Assembly (NCBI GenBank): GCA_036927565.1
Contig: JAYESD010000008.1
Span: forward strand, 123,283,498 to 123,347,497
Length of the DNA: 64,000 bases
Source of the DNA: Tuctoria greenei
Lineage: Eukaryota > Streptophyta > Magnoliopsida > Poales > Poaceae
Reading direction: 5' to 3'
The position numbers were made by a program, and so were the translations under genes. Below are positions 22,906 to 32,958 of the stretch, in pieces. The notes below the pieces were generated by a model. It ran no database searches. It saw only the letters and a program-made list of their open reading frames with translations, and was not told the DNA's origin. How positions within the stretch are numbered: the stretch's first letter is position 1; every line of letters begins with the position of its first letter.

Positions 22906-25777
22906 TGGTCTACCTTCTATTCTCTTTTCCTTACGTGAATTCAACCCCAAATCTCCAAATTCATGTCGATCTAGAAAACCCTAGTTCGCTAGTTCTGCGT
23001 AGTGCGGACTAGTCCGGCCTTCTGCAGACTAGTCTGATTTTGCTGACTAAATTGTGTTGAATTGATTCTAAAAGTAGATCTAATCAAATCCAAACCTATA
23101 TAAACTTGTTAAAATCTTTTAGAACTATATAGTGATCATTTAAAAGAAATCTATTAACAAGTTCTACCTTGCATTTGCATCAATCATGCATATCATGTCG
23201 TATTGAGTAATATTTGTGCACTCTTTGATTGTGTTTCTTGTCTTGTATGTTTATTTTGCGGATTAGACGGATTTGCGCTAGAGAGTGCCGCGGAGGATCT
23301 CCAGCACCAAGAGTTTGAAGGCTTTGACCCTAATCAACCGCAAGAGCAAGGCAAGTGTCCTTGAAGCATATTGATCCTGTTTTAAAATAAATGTTTTGTT
23401 TGCAAAATTGCATGCTTGTGTCAAATTGATGGGAATCCTACGGTAGGAAGTTTACTAGTTTTGTTGACCACTCTTGTCACTTGGAATATATGGTAGAAAG
23501 TCGGGAAAGGGCTTTTTACCTTTTTGCTTCGCTTTATCAAATGGGATAGGAAAACAACTATACACTTAATTTAATTACGCATTAATGAGATTATGGTTGA
23601 CATGAACTAGTTAATATGATATGGTAATGGGTGATCTAAAACAGCCTGGTATGTGGATAGGTTGGATGTTATGTTGGTTTTGCTTGCTTTAGATCTAAGG
23701 ACCGGTTCGTGGAGCGACCATCCAGGATTTACAGTGCCACCACGGGGCCAAGTATGGGTGCGGCGTACCTGATTTATTAGGGCTTTGCCAGTGATATTTG
23801 GACCATTAAGGATGCTCGGGGAAGGGGTAGTCGGATTGGGTTGTTGATGATTGGTGGGACTACCCTGGTATCCGAATGGCTCAAGAGGGGGCCCTTTGTT
23901 GAATATGTGCTCAGTTGGAGACATCGCCACCGGTGAAACCTCAGTGGTGTCTAAATAGGCTAGTAATCTCTTTGTAAAGGCTACTTTGTGATCTCTTGGC
24001 CACACACCTACGGAAGTATGAGACGGCATAATTGAGATTCTATAGTCATCGAAAGGTGATGAAATCACAAAAACGTGGGTAAAGTGGTACAAACTCTGCA
24101 GAGTCTAATAAAACTATCATGATAGTCGTGCTCCCTGTTATGAGCAACCTGTACCCTCACATGATTAGAGGAAACTTGGTATTGGAATGGTTTTTGAGAT
24201 GGTTATGGTTCGGTAATGGTTATGGCTCATTATGGATTAATTTCTGGTATTGAATATGGCTATCAGCTATGGTGAAATCTGGTATATGGATGATGGTAAA
24301 GAATTATGGACTAGTATTATGATGATTATGTGGTTTATGATGGGTTTACTTCACATACATATAATATATTGCTTTTCCAAATTTTTTAATATACTTTTCA
24401 GCACTTAACCATTATTATATTCGTCAATTGAATCAGCCACATGTCATATCTTCCACACTTGCTGAGTACGACATGTACTCACTCTTGCAATCCCCCCCCC
24501 CCCAAACAGTTGCAGGTCAGGATTGGGAGTTTAATGGTGATAATGCGGAGTTCTAGACCGTGTCTACCGTCATCTTTGCCTGTGGTGTTGATTGGAGCTG
24601 CGCTATACCCTATCGCTTATGCTGCCTAGCTGTTTAGTTTGCTTATTAGTTTATTTCCGCTGCATTAGTTGAACTTGTCATTGATATTCATCAGAGTTTG
24701 TATTCAAGGATATTATGAATTGTGTAATTAAATTTGGTTAATTAATCTTGTGCTATGGTAATTATCTGTATATTGTTTGTGATGCACTCGTGTATGTGTG
24801 TTGAACGTCCTGGGCACACATATGTGTTCACTTGGTTCATTTTTCGGAACCGGGTGTCACAGGTATGTCACCACCTACTACCTACATCTTCAATCCGTGG
24901 GTCTACGAGATATTCACTGGTGATTTCTAACCTAAGCACCACACTTACGTGTAAATCACAACTCAAGTTGTTTTGAACACAAAGCTACAACTAGAGCCTC
25001 TAATAAATTAAAGAATGAACCCACAAGTAACTACTTGTGCAAACTACTATGAATTGAGAACCAAACTTGAATTGATCACAAAGGGCTTACTTGATTTGAG
25101 TACACCTTTGTAGGGATACAAGTGTAGAAGAGGAACTTGACAAGCCCAAGTGTCCTTCTCCTAAACTCTCACCACACTCTCCTTCTACTTAGCAGCCTCT
25201 ACGAATACTCTAAACCTTAGAAGTGGTATTCTATTCTCAACTTTTGGTGTGTGTGTGTGTGTGTGAAGTGGGGTTTGGGGTGCTATTTATAGGGGGAAGA
25301 AGAGTCAGTTCCTGCCACCAAATGTGCGCGAATCAATCTTCATCGTGATCAGGGCACCACAGGGAGTCAACATGTGGAAGTTGACTGAGTTTGGCGCCAG
25401 AAATTGTTCGACCGAACCCCATCGTCGGCCGAACAGAAAGTTGGACCAATTCCAGTGTGCTTCCTCAAAGTGACTTCCAGGTGGGTCCCATCGACTAATA
25501 TGTGTGCTACACCGTTGGATGGCCACGGATACTTCTGTTTGTGGGCCATTTGATCCATGTGATGACATGTGGTGTCGCCTGATTCGTCAAAATCCAATTT
25601 TATGGATTACTCCCTACATGTCTTGGTAATATGGGTCTAAATTCACTTGCATACAAATAAACACGAACACTTGTGGAATTGGTTAGTTTTTAACCCTACC
25701 ACTACGTTGTGTTTCTTTTTTGTGCACATTATGAGGTGAATTGATGGTCTAAATATGGCTCTTAAGGACCGTCAACA

Positions 25778-27822
25778 GTGACCGATCGGAAGTTTTCCCG
25801 GGTGCACACGAGTGAGGACAAAGTGCGTAGAAAAGACTAGTGTTGATCTGTGGGGCTAGTCTGTGATCCTAGAGAGATGCGAGAAGTAACGACCGCTAGG
25901 CTCGTAGTGCTTGGGTGCTACATTGTGATATGTCATCCTCTAAGCATAGGTGTCTAGTTGCTAATTAATAAAAAGACTTATATTTTTGGCATCGTAGATT
26001 TGGTCACATAGGCTTTCATCACCTCACACGTGTTAGTGGTCTTGATTGCATAAGTGGGTTACCTAAGATTTAAAGGGACAAAGATATTGTGTGCTCTTCT
26101 TGTAGACATCCTAAGATGGTTGTAGTTTGACATGCTCCACTCACAATGACCATGACAACAGCACCGGCACAACTTTTACATCTTGACACTGTAGGTCCTT
26201 CTCGTGTTTAATCTTTTGGAGGTAAATTGTATGTGCTTGTGATAGTTGATGACTATTCTAGATACTCTTGGGTTTACTTTATGACATCTAAGAATGAAGC
26301 TTTTATTCACTTTGGAAGTTTAGTTTCTTGGACTTTCACTTGACCACCCACGATCCTTAAAAGTAATTAGAAGTGATAATGAAACTGAATTTAAAAACAA
26401 TCATTTGATCACTTTTGTGCTGAAAAAGGAATAGATCATCAATTTTCTTCATCATATGTACCTCAATAAAATGGTGTTGTAGAGAGAAACAACAGGACCT
26501 TAATTGAGGTGGCTAGGACTATACTTGATGAATATCAAACTCCTAGGAAGTTTGGGCAAGAGGAGTTAGAAAATTTTAAAAGAAATAATGTTTGGAAACT
26601 TGTACATCCACCTCAAGGTCACACATCAGTTGGAACTAAATGGGTGTTTAAAAATAAACAAAGTGAGGATGGGGTTGTGGTTAGGAATAAATCTAGGTTG
26701 GTTGCTCAAGGTTTTACACAAGTTGAAGGTCTAGATTTTGATGAAACTTTTGCTCCTGTTGCTAGATTAGAAACCATAAGAATTTTATTAGCTTTTGCTG
26801 CATGTAAAGACATTAAATTATATCAAATGGATGTGAAATGTGTTTTTTTAATGGCTACATAGATGAGGAGGTTTATGTTAAGCAACCATCAGGTTTTGAA
26901 AATCCAAATTTTGGTAATCAAGTTTACAAACTGTCCAAAGCTTTGTATGGTCTCAAACAAGCCCTTATAGCATGGTATGATATTCTTACTGGAAAAGGGG
27001 TTTACTATGGGCAAAGTAGATAAAACTCTTTTTGTGCTTACATGGCAATGGATCACTATTTGTTCAAGTGTATGTGGATGATATTATCTTTGGTTGTGCT
27101 TCTCATGATCTTGTATCCAAGTTTTCAACTATGATGAGTTTAGAATTCGAGATCAGTATGATGGGAGAACTCACGTACTTTTTGGAGCTGCAAATTAAGC
27201 AAACTAAGGAGGGAACTTTTGTGCATCAAATGAAGTATACGAAAGATCTCCTTCGGCACTTAAACAAAAAAACAACAAGCCTCTTCGGACACAAATGGGA
27301 ACGACGACAACTCTTGAACTTGATGAAGAGGGTGAAGTCGTTGATCAAAAAGAATATCAAAGCATGATCGGATCACTTTTGTACATCACGGCATCAAGAC
27401 GGGACATACAATTCAGCTTATGTATTTGTGCAAGATTTTGAGCTTCCCCACGCACTTCACATGGTCAAGCTATCAAAAGGATTCTCAGGTACTTACATAG
27501 AACTCAAGAATCTAATATTTTTCTTCCTTCCTCTTCAACCGTTAATTTGAAATCCTTTTCGGATGCTGATTTTGGGGGCTGTAGGATTGATAGGAAAAGT
27601 ACTTCGAGTTCTTATGATTTTCTTGCTAATTCACTTGTTGCTTGGTCCTCTAAAAAACAAAGTTTAGTTGCACAATCCATGACCAAAACTGAATATGTAG
27701 CTGCTGCTAGCGCTTGCTCAAAAATTTTATAGATTGTTCAAACACTTAAGGACTATGGAGTTGATGTAGATAGTGTTCCGTTGTTTCGTGACAACACTAG
27801 AGTCATTTGAATTGCTAAAAAC
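25778..27822 (+). mobile_element. Degenerate Copia remnant
   Basis: A fragment lacking LTRs, gag and protease. It is bounded on the left by the Athila LTR end and on the right by the start of a Tekay-type LTR (27823). The first 200 bases are non-coding and unrecognised. From about 25980 it encodes integrase, RT and part of RNase H in Copia order with many stops. Confidence 0.8.
25980..27820 (+). pseudogene. Copia integrase-RT-RNase H remnant with internal deletion
   Basis: The integrase start WHRRFGH-like segment is near 25995, a CSSC zinc pair near 26095, the first catalytic Asp in LHLDTVG near 26180, then VIVDDYSRYSWVYF. The second Asp is in VIRSDNETEF and the Glu in NGVVERNNRTL. Near 26545 the text jumps from the integrase into the RT start (EELENFKRNNVWKLV), a deletion of several hundred bases. 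RT continues with GTKWVFKNKQ, DFDETFAPVARLE, QMDVKCVFL and VYVDDIIFG. RNase H has SDADFGGCRIDRKSTS and MTKTEYVAAASA. At least six stops or frameshifts are present. Confidence 0.85.
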
Positions 27823-27876
27823 TGTAACACCCTCATTTTCATGCATCATGCATTGCATAAATTCATATATATGTTT

Positions 27877-28949
27877 TGATGAGTAAAAAGGATGAGTCCC
27901 GATCTTCCGAAAGGTAATGGATAAGTCGATTGATGGAGATCTCAATGTTGATGATCCGAGGCTCTCAAGTAGAACACAAAAAACCCCTGTAATCACTACA
28001 CCACCGCTCCGTTAGTTATCAACCGTGCTGCACCTGATTGACCTCGCTAAGAAGGCTAATTCCTGCAAGTGCAACCGAGAACACAAGCAAGAACAAGGTA
28101 GACACGATCTGAAATCGCGAAGTTGGGGTCTCACAAATCGTAGAACAGCGATATTATTGATCTAAGCAAAATCCAATTGTTCATGGTGGCTACTATGGAG
28201 TATATATAGGTGGGAGTACGTCCAAGGGTGTGTTGGGGTCGTGACCTAACCCTAAGATACAAAAATAATGGACTTAGACTTGATACATGGCCCAATACGG
28301 TGGCAAGCACCCTGACAGATTCTGTACTTGATTTTGTTTCGACTATTCCCGTCGACTCCGAAAAAATTTTGACATGGGACCGGCGCCATAGGAAAGGTTA
28401 TCCTCTCCTCTTTCCGTGCATATATAGAACGTCCAAAACGGAGTTCGTATGCATCTTGGGCGTCCATTTTAGTGCGTACTGCTTCTGGACTCCGAGTTGG
28501 ATACGATTTTGAGTTTGGTTCGGTTTTCATCTTCTTTGAACGAATTCTCTGGTCTTCCACGTCCCTAATACTTCCTCCAAGTACTCCTTGAACCTCTCCA
28601 TGGATCCTCTGAAATTAATTGTTGTGTATGAACTCTATTGATTGCATCTTGTATGTTCAATGGTGTGTTGTTTGTATCCATAGAAGTGATGTTCTCATCA
28701 TCCTCCCCTTCTTGAATTGGAGTTGTCCTCGAGTCAAGTTCATCTCCTCTCATGTGTTGGTCCAAATGTGCAACACCATCAAATCTTCTTGTATGCATGA
28801 ATGGAGGAGGCCAAGGTGGTGGACGACATAGTGCGCCATGTTGATCTTGTCCATCAAATAAGAGTGCACATTCACTTGAGCCAGGATCCCAAACAAATAA
28901 ACATTGTGTCATGTTTGTAGGTGCAATGATAACGTGTATGATCTCATCA
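27877..28949 (-). repeat. 3' LTR of the non-autonomous CRM-like element
   Basis: Direct repeat of 31426-32507. The polypurine tract, minus strand TAAAGAAGGGGAGAA, abuts it at 28964-28950. The minus-strand reading frame of the interior runs across this boundary into the LTR, as in CRM elements. Confidence 0.9.
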
Positions 28950-30070
28950 TTCTCCCCTTCTTTATGACAAGTCGTCCTCGGCTTGCTTGTATGTCCAGCA
29001 AAGATGCTTTTGGGGATAGAGTGAGCACTATCCATATTGCACAACCGCAGTGAATAATGCTTTTGTTGTCCCTGCTGCAAGGAAAAAATACTAGAAAAAC
29101 TTGACAAGATATTATTAGCGTTAGTACATTCATTTACTTGACCATGTTGTTGCAGCACAAAAGGAGCTTCCTCATTTGAAAATATGTAAACTTTATGCAC
29201 CATAAACATACCACTATGTTCATATTTGCCTATAGCATGAAAAATATTTCTACTTAACAAAGGCAATTCAGATTGAGAAAATATTATCTTCTCTATGATA
29301 TCTAGATCACAAAGAGTGTCAAATTCAATATAGCCCAAATTATTTAGAGAAGATAACAATTTCATCTCATCCCTTTCACATGTAGTTGGGATCAAATGCT
29401 TAATTTCAGAACAAGTGAGTGATAAAGTATCAAATTCATTTGGTTGTTCTAGCATAGGTACAATATAATTATCAGCACACAACTCATTTTTTTTGTATGA
29501 ATCAGTAGGAAAATCAACTAATGGTAAAGGTGTATTATGAAAAGGTTCATCTTGTTGCTGCTCATCGATAGTATGATTGGTAGTAAAATTCAGCACATCT
29601 GAAAATGTCATACCTTGGTTAACTGTATAGCATTGTCCATTAACACTACTCTCATTTTCCAAAAGAAATTCAAATGCATTATGAGTTGATTCATCAAAAA
29701 ATTCAGAAGAGTTGTTCAACACCTCACTTTCATTTGCATTTACATTTATTTGTTCATGTTCCTGCAAAAGGTTAGGCAAAGGAGGAGGTACAACAAGAAA
29801 ATTCTTCTCAAGTTCATGTATTTTATCTTTACAATTAGATACATTAGCAAAAGTTTCTCGCATAAGAATTTTCATATCTTTCCATGTTCGAGGTCTTTCT
29901 AAATCACTTAAGTTGTTCCACCAAGTCAATGCACAACCTACTAATGCACTTGCAACATTTCTAATGTTTTTTTCTCACACATATGACATTGTCCAAAAAT
30001 TTTATCCAACTCTATTTCTCAAGCAATATATTCATCGTAACCAAAACCATCATAAGAAGGAAGAGATGGG
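28565..30070 (-). pseudogene. gag-like and LTR-encoded tail ORF of the non-autonomous element
   Basis: The longest frame (29929-28565) starts inside a gag domain (TWWNNLSDLERPRTW, then MKILMRETF), matching WWNELVKT...PPTWDRLK of the autonomous partner. It then runs through about 300 residues of acidic, low-conservation sequence with no RT, protease or integrase motif. It ends in DELDSRTTPIQEGEDDENI and NRVHTQQ, matching the C-terminal tail of the autonomous polyprotein. The tail is encoded across the polypurine tract into the LTR. Upstream (29930-30070) the frame is broken. It may be a gag fused by deletion to the pol C-terminus. Confidence 0.65.
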
Positions 30071-31425
30071 AGAATGTAATTATTCTTGTGGAAGGTGTTG
30101 TAAAGGTGGTCTGAATGTCATGTGAAACCTTGATTGATGTTTGATTTTGAGTGAAAAACTCCGTCGTCGTCTTCATCATGTCAATCATCTCAACATATAA
30201 AGCATGATTCTTGCTTTTACCTGCATTGTTAGTAGCAAACAAAAGACAACAAAAAATATGTTATTCCTATCAACTACAAAGGATAATGGAAAAGTGGAAG
30301 TGGAATCACACACTCTCAAGCGTCTTACCACGCTCTTACAAGTGTTCTTACCGACACTGCAGGTGGCAAACGGTGGACGGTATGAAGAAACCAATGAAGC
30401 GTGGGATGATTGCAAAGGTGTATCGATTCTGCTCAAGAGTAAGGTGTAGCTTGGATGGCAATTATATGTAGCAAGGATTAGCAACAATGCAATCAGATAG
30501 TAAAGTTGAGTAAGTGTCCAAAGTATTTGTCAAAGTTGCTGGCCTAAATGTGTTCCTAGTAGTTTAAGCTAGCAAGACTTGAGACAAAATTAGATGACAC
30601 AAAGAATGCAAGCACTTCTGTTTTTTTGTTGTTGTTTTTTCTCCTTTTTTGTGCGGCTTTTGTATCTTGTTTTGCACTTTCCTTTTTCTTTTTTCTTTTT
30701 TTTTTCAAAATGTGCTGCAAAAGAAGAACACAACGCAAACACTCAAAGATATCTCGTAGGTCTGTTACAGATTTTCTGCTCAATGTTTTAAGGACAATTA
30801 AGGACCTTTATAGGCCCCAAATCTAAAAACTTTGAACAAAAATATTATAGATATATCTCTCCTCTTTAATTTCAGTATATAGAAGATTTATTTTGGATAA
30901 GAACAATGGGAGATATTGCCCCCGAAATACAGACTGTTTAGAATTTCTAGATCAATAACAGATTCCGATCTAATGCAATTTTGACCTTTATAACTCTATT
31001 TTATGGGAAACTTATGAATATAAAAGTTATATAGAACTTCTTAAGCTTTCCAGAAAGTATAAGAACACCAAAATCCGAGTTTGTATGAGCGAGATATGAT
31101 GAAAATACCGAACTGGACAGAGATGAATCTAATCTGGACGTGATGACGTGATTCAAAAGGATGAATCACACAATGCAAAACTGAAACTAAGATCAAAAAA
31201 ACTTTCTAAACCAGCAATATGACTCAACAATGGACAAAAACTCAATAAAACCAAACTGAAAAAGAAAGTTGCAAAGGCTCAATGGTGGTTTGGACAAAGT
31301 AATGAACAGATCTACTAAACTGCAATTTTTTTGTGGCTTTTTTGTGGACTCTAGGTATGAAAAATAAAACTAATGTAATGGATAGATGAATTACCTAACG
31401 GGTAACCTGGAAATCTGATACCAAC
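30071..31425 (-). other. Leader of the non-autonomous CRM-like element, with primer-binding site
   Basis: Non-coding. 31422-31405 on the minus strand reads TGGTATCAGATTTCCAGG, an initiator-Met-type primer site with only the first ten bases canonical. The block 30228-30470 matches 41530-41750 of the autonomous element, as does the stretch near 31320-31375. Long poly-T and poly-A runs are present near 30620-30710. Confidence 0.7.
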
Positions 31426-32507
31426 TGATGAGAAAAAAGGTTTAGGCCCGATCTTCCGAAAGGTAATGGATAAGTCGATTGATGGAGATCTCGACGTTGA
31501 TGATCCGAGGCTCTCGAGTAGAACACAATAAACCCCTGCAATCACTACACTACCGCTCCGTTGGTTATCAACCGTGCTACACCCGATCGACCTCGCCAAG
31601 AAGGCTAATTCCTGCAAGTGCAACCGAGAACACAAGCAAGAACAAGGTAGACACGATCTAAAATCGCGAAGTTGGGGTCTCACAAACCGTAGAATGGCGA
31701 TGTTATTGATCTAAGCAAAACCCAATTGTTCATGGCGGCTACTATGGAGTATATATAGGTGGGAGGACGTCCAAGGGGGTGTTGGGGTCGTGACCTAACC
31801 CTAAGATACAAGAATAATGGACGTAGACTTGATACATGGCCCAATGGCCCAATACGGTGGTGCAGCACCTTGAAAGATTCTGTACTTGATTTTGTTTTGA
31901 CGATTTCCGTCGGCTCCGAAGGAATTTTGACATGTGACCGGCTCCATTGGAAAGTTTATCCTCTCCTCTTTCCTTGCATATGTAGAACGTCCAAAACGGA
32001 GTTCGTATGCATCTTGGGCGTCCATTTTAGTGCGTACTGCTCCTGGACTCCGAGTTGGATACGATTTTGAGTTTGGTTCGGTTTCCATCTTCTTTGAACG
32101 AATTCTCTGGTCTTCCACATCCCTAATACTTCCTCCAAGTACTCCTTTAACCTCTCCATGGATCCTCTGAAATTAATTGTTGTGTATGAACTCTATTGTT
32201 TGCATCTTGTATGTTCAATGGAGTGTTGTTTGTATCCATAGAAGTGATGTCCTCATCATCCTACCCTTCTTGAATTGGAGTCGTCCTCGAGTCAAGTTCA
32301 TCTCCTCTCATGTGTTGGTCCAAATGTGCAACGCCATCAAATCTTCTTGTATGCATGAATGGAGGAGGCCAAGGTGGCGGACGACATAGTGCGCCATGTT
32401 GATCTTATCCATCAAATAAGAGTGCACATTCACTTGAGCCAGGATCCCAAACAAATAAACATTGTGTCATGTTTGTAGGTGCAATGATAACGTGTATGAT
32501 CTCATCA
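31426..32507 (-). repeat. 5' LTR of the non-autonomous CRM-like element
   Basis: 1082 bp, ends TGATGAG and CTCATCA. It shares blocks with the autonomous element's LTR, such as GATCTTCCGAAAGGTA near the outer end and AAGTTGGGGTCTCACAAACC further in. Confidence 0.9.
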
Positions 32508-32958
32508 TGTTTAACATTGATCCACATAAAAAGGAACAAGTTAAAAATGAATTAGAAGCAAAACAACACTTAAAGGTCTGTAGAAGTACGGACTTGTCTG
32601 GTTTGCACCCCGGACTAGTCCGGTTTTCTCCTTTGAAGCCCCTCCGGACTTGTCCGTTTTCGTTGTGGACTAGTCCGATTGAGTCTCTGTTTCATTCGGG
32701 ACTTGTCCGTGATGGAGTGCGGACTAGTCCGATATTTGGTCTGGTTTTCGAATAAGTTTTCAAATCCTCGGACTTGTCCGATCTATGTCGGACTTGTCTG
32801 TTTCTCCTCTCTGGACAAGACCGGACTTGTCTGGACCTCCTACTGACTTATCCATTGTCGTCTTTGTCCAACATCGGACTAGTCCGGTCCCCTAGAGGAC
32901 TTGTCCGGTGTGCCCGACTCGGATTAAATCTTTTCCTCCATAATTTCTTATTGGTATT

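Larger units (their letters stand above)
22025..24861 (+). mobile_element. Solo LTR of the Tekay family inside the Athila 5' LTR
   Basis: A 2837 bp LTR closely matching 32959-35787. It begins TATAACACCC (expected TGTAACACCC) and ends GGTGTCACA. It is flanked by perfect 5 bp duplications GGTAT (22020-22024 and 24862-24866), and Athila LTR sequence continues directly on both sides. There is no internal region, so it formed by recombination between the two LTRs of a former full element. It carries the palindrome array, TATA box and poly-C tract (24492-24501). Confidence 0.95.
3214..25777 (-). mobile_element. Athila-type Ty3 element, minus strand, with two nested insertions
   Basis: Order on the minus strand: 5' LTR (25777-21704), tRNA-Asp-like primer-binding site (21695-21677), gag-protease (21687-20004), RT-RNase H (9903-8321), integrase (8357-7072), an extra ORF (6862-5956), polypurine tract and 3' LTR (4398-3214). 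A Copia element sits in pol at 9904-19998 and a solo LTR sits in the 5' LTR at 22025-24861. Without these the element is about 9.6 kb. Athila assignment rests on the TGGCGCCGTT primer site, RT motifs such as GYHQIPIHPDDQ and FGLCNAP, and an extra ORF in the env position. The left end is truncated, so no target duplication can be checked. Confidence 0.85.
21704..25777 (-). repeat. Athila 5' LTR, split by a solo LTR
   Basis: Two pieces (21704-22024 and 24867-25777) align with the 3' LTR at 3214-4398 and total about 1.23 kb. On the plus strand it begins TGTTGATG and ends CGTCAACA. A (GT)n run near 25247-25264 corresponds to that in the other LTR. GTTCGACCGAACCC and TCGGCCGAAC motifs lie near 25406-25436. 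Confidence 0.9.
27877..32507 (-). mobile_element. Non-autonomous CRM-like Ty3 element
   Basis: A 4.6 kb element with LTRs of 1073 bp (27877-28949) and 1082 bp (31426-32507), ends TGATGAG...CTCATCA, and a perfect TGTTT target duplication (27872-27876, 32508-32512). The 2.5 kb interior has a gag-like fragment but no protease, RT or integrase. Its leader, primer-binding site and LTR segments match the autonomous element at 36137-43669. The arrangement is like the non-autonomous centromeric elements known in rice (noaCRR type); assignment is by analogy. Confidence 0.85.
27823..32958 (+). repeat. Start of an older Tekay-type LTR, split by a CRM-like element
   Basis: 27823-27876 (TGTAACACCCTC...) and 32508-32958 together form the first roughly 500 bases of an LTR related to, but clearly diverged from, the one starting at 32959. 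Its palindrome boxes are arranged differently. Perfect CGGACTAGTCCG copies are at 32611-32622, 32720-32731 and 32875-32886. The younger Tekay element begins at 32959 inside this LTR, so the rest of the old LTR and its element should lie beyond the right window edge. Confidence 0.8.

Noticed and set aside
30590..30830. Short hydrophobic Phe-rich ORFs
   Set aside because: Produced by poly-T runs in the leader of the non-autonomous CRM-like element.
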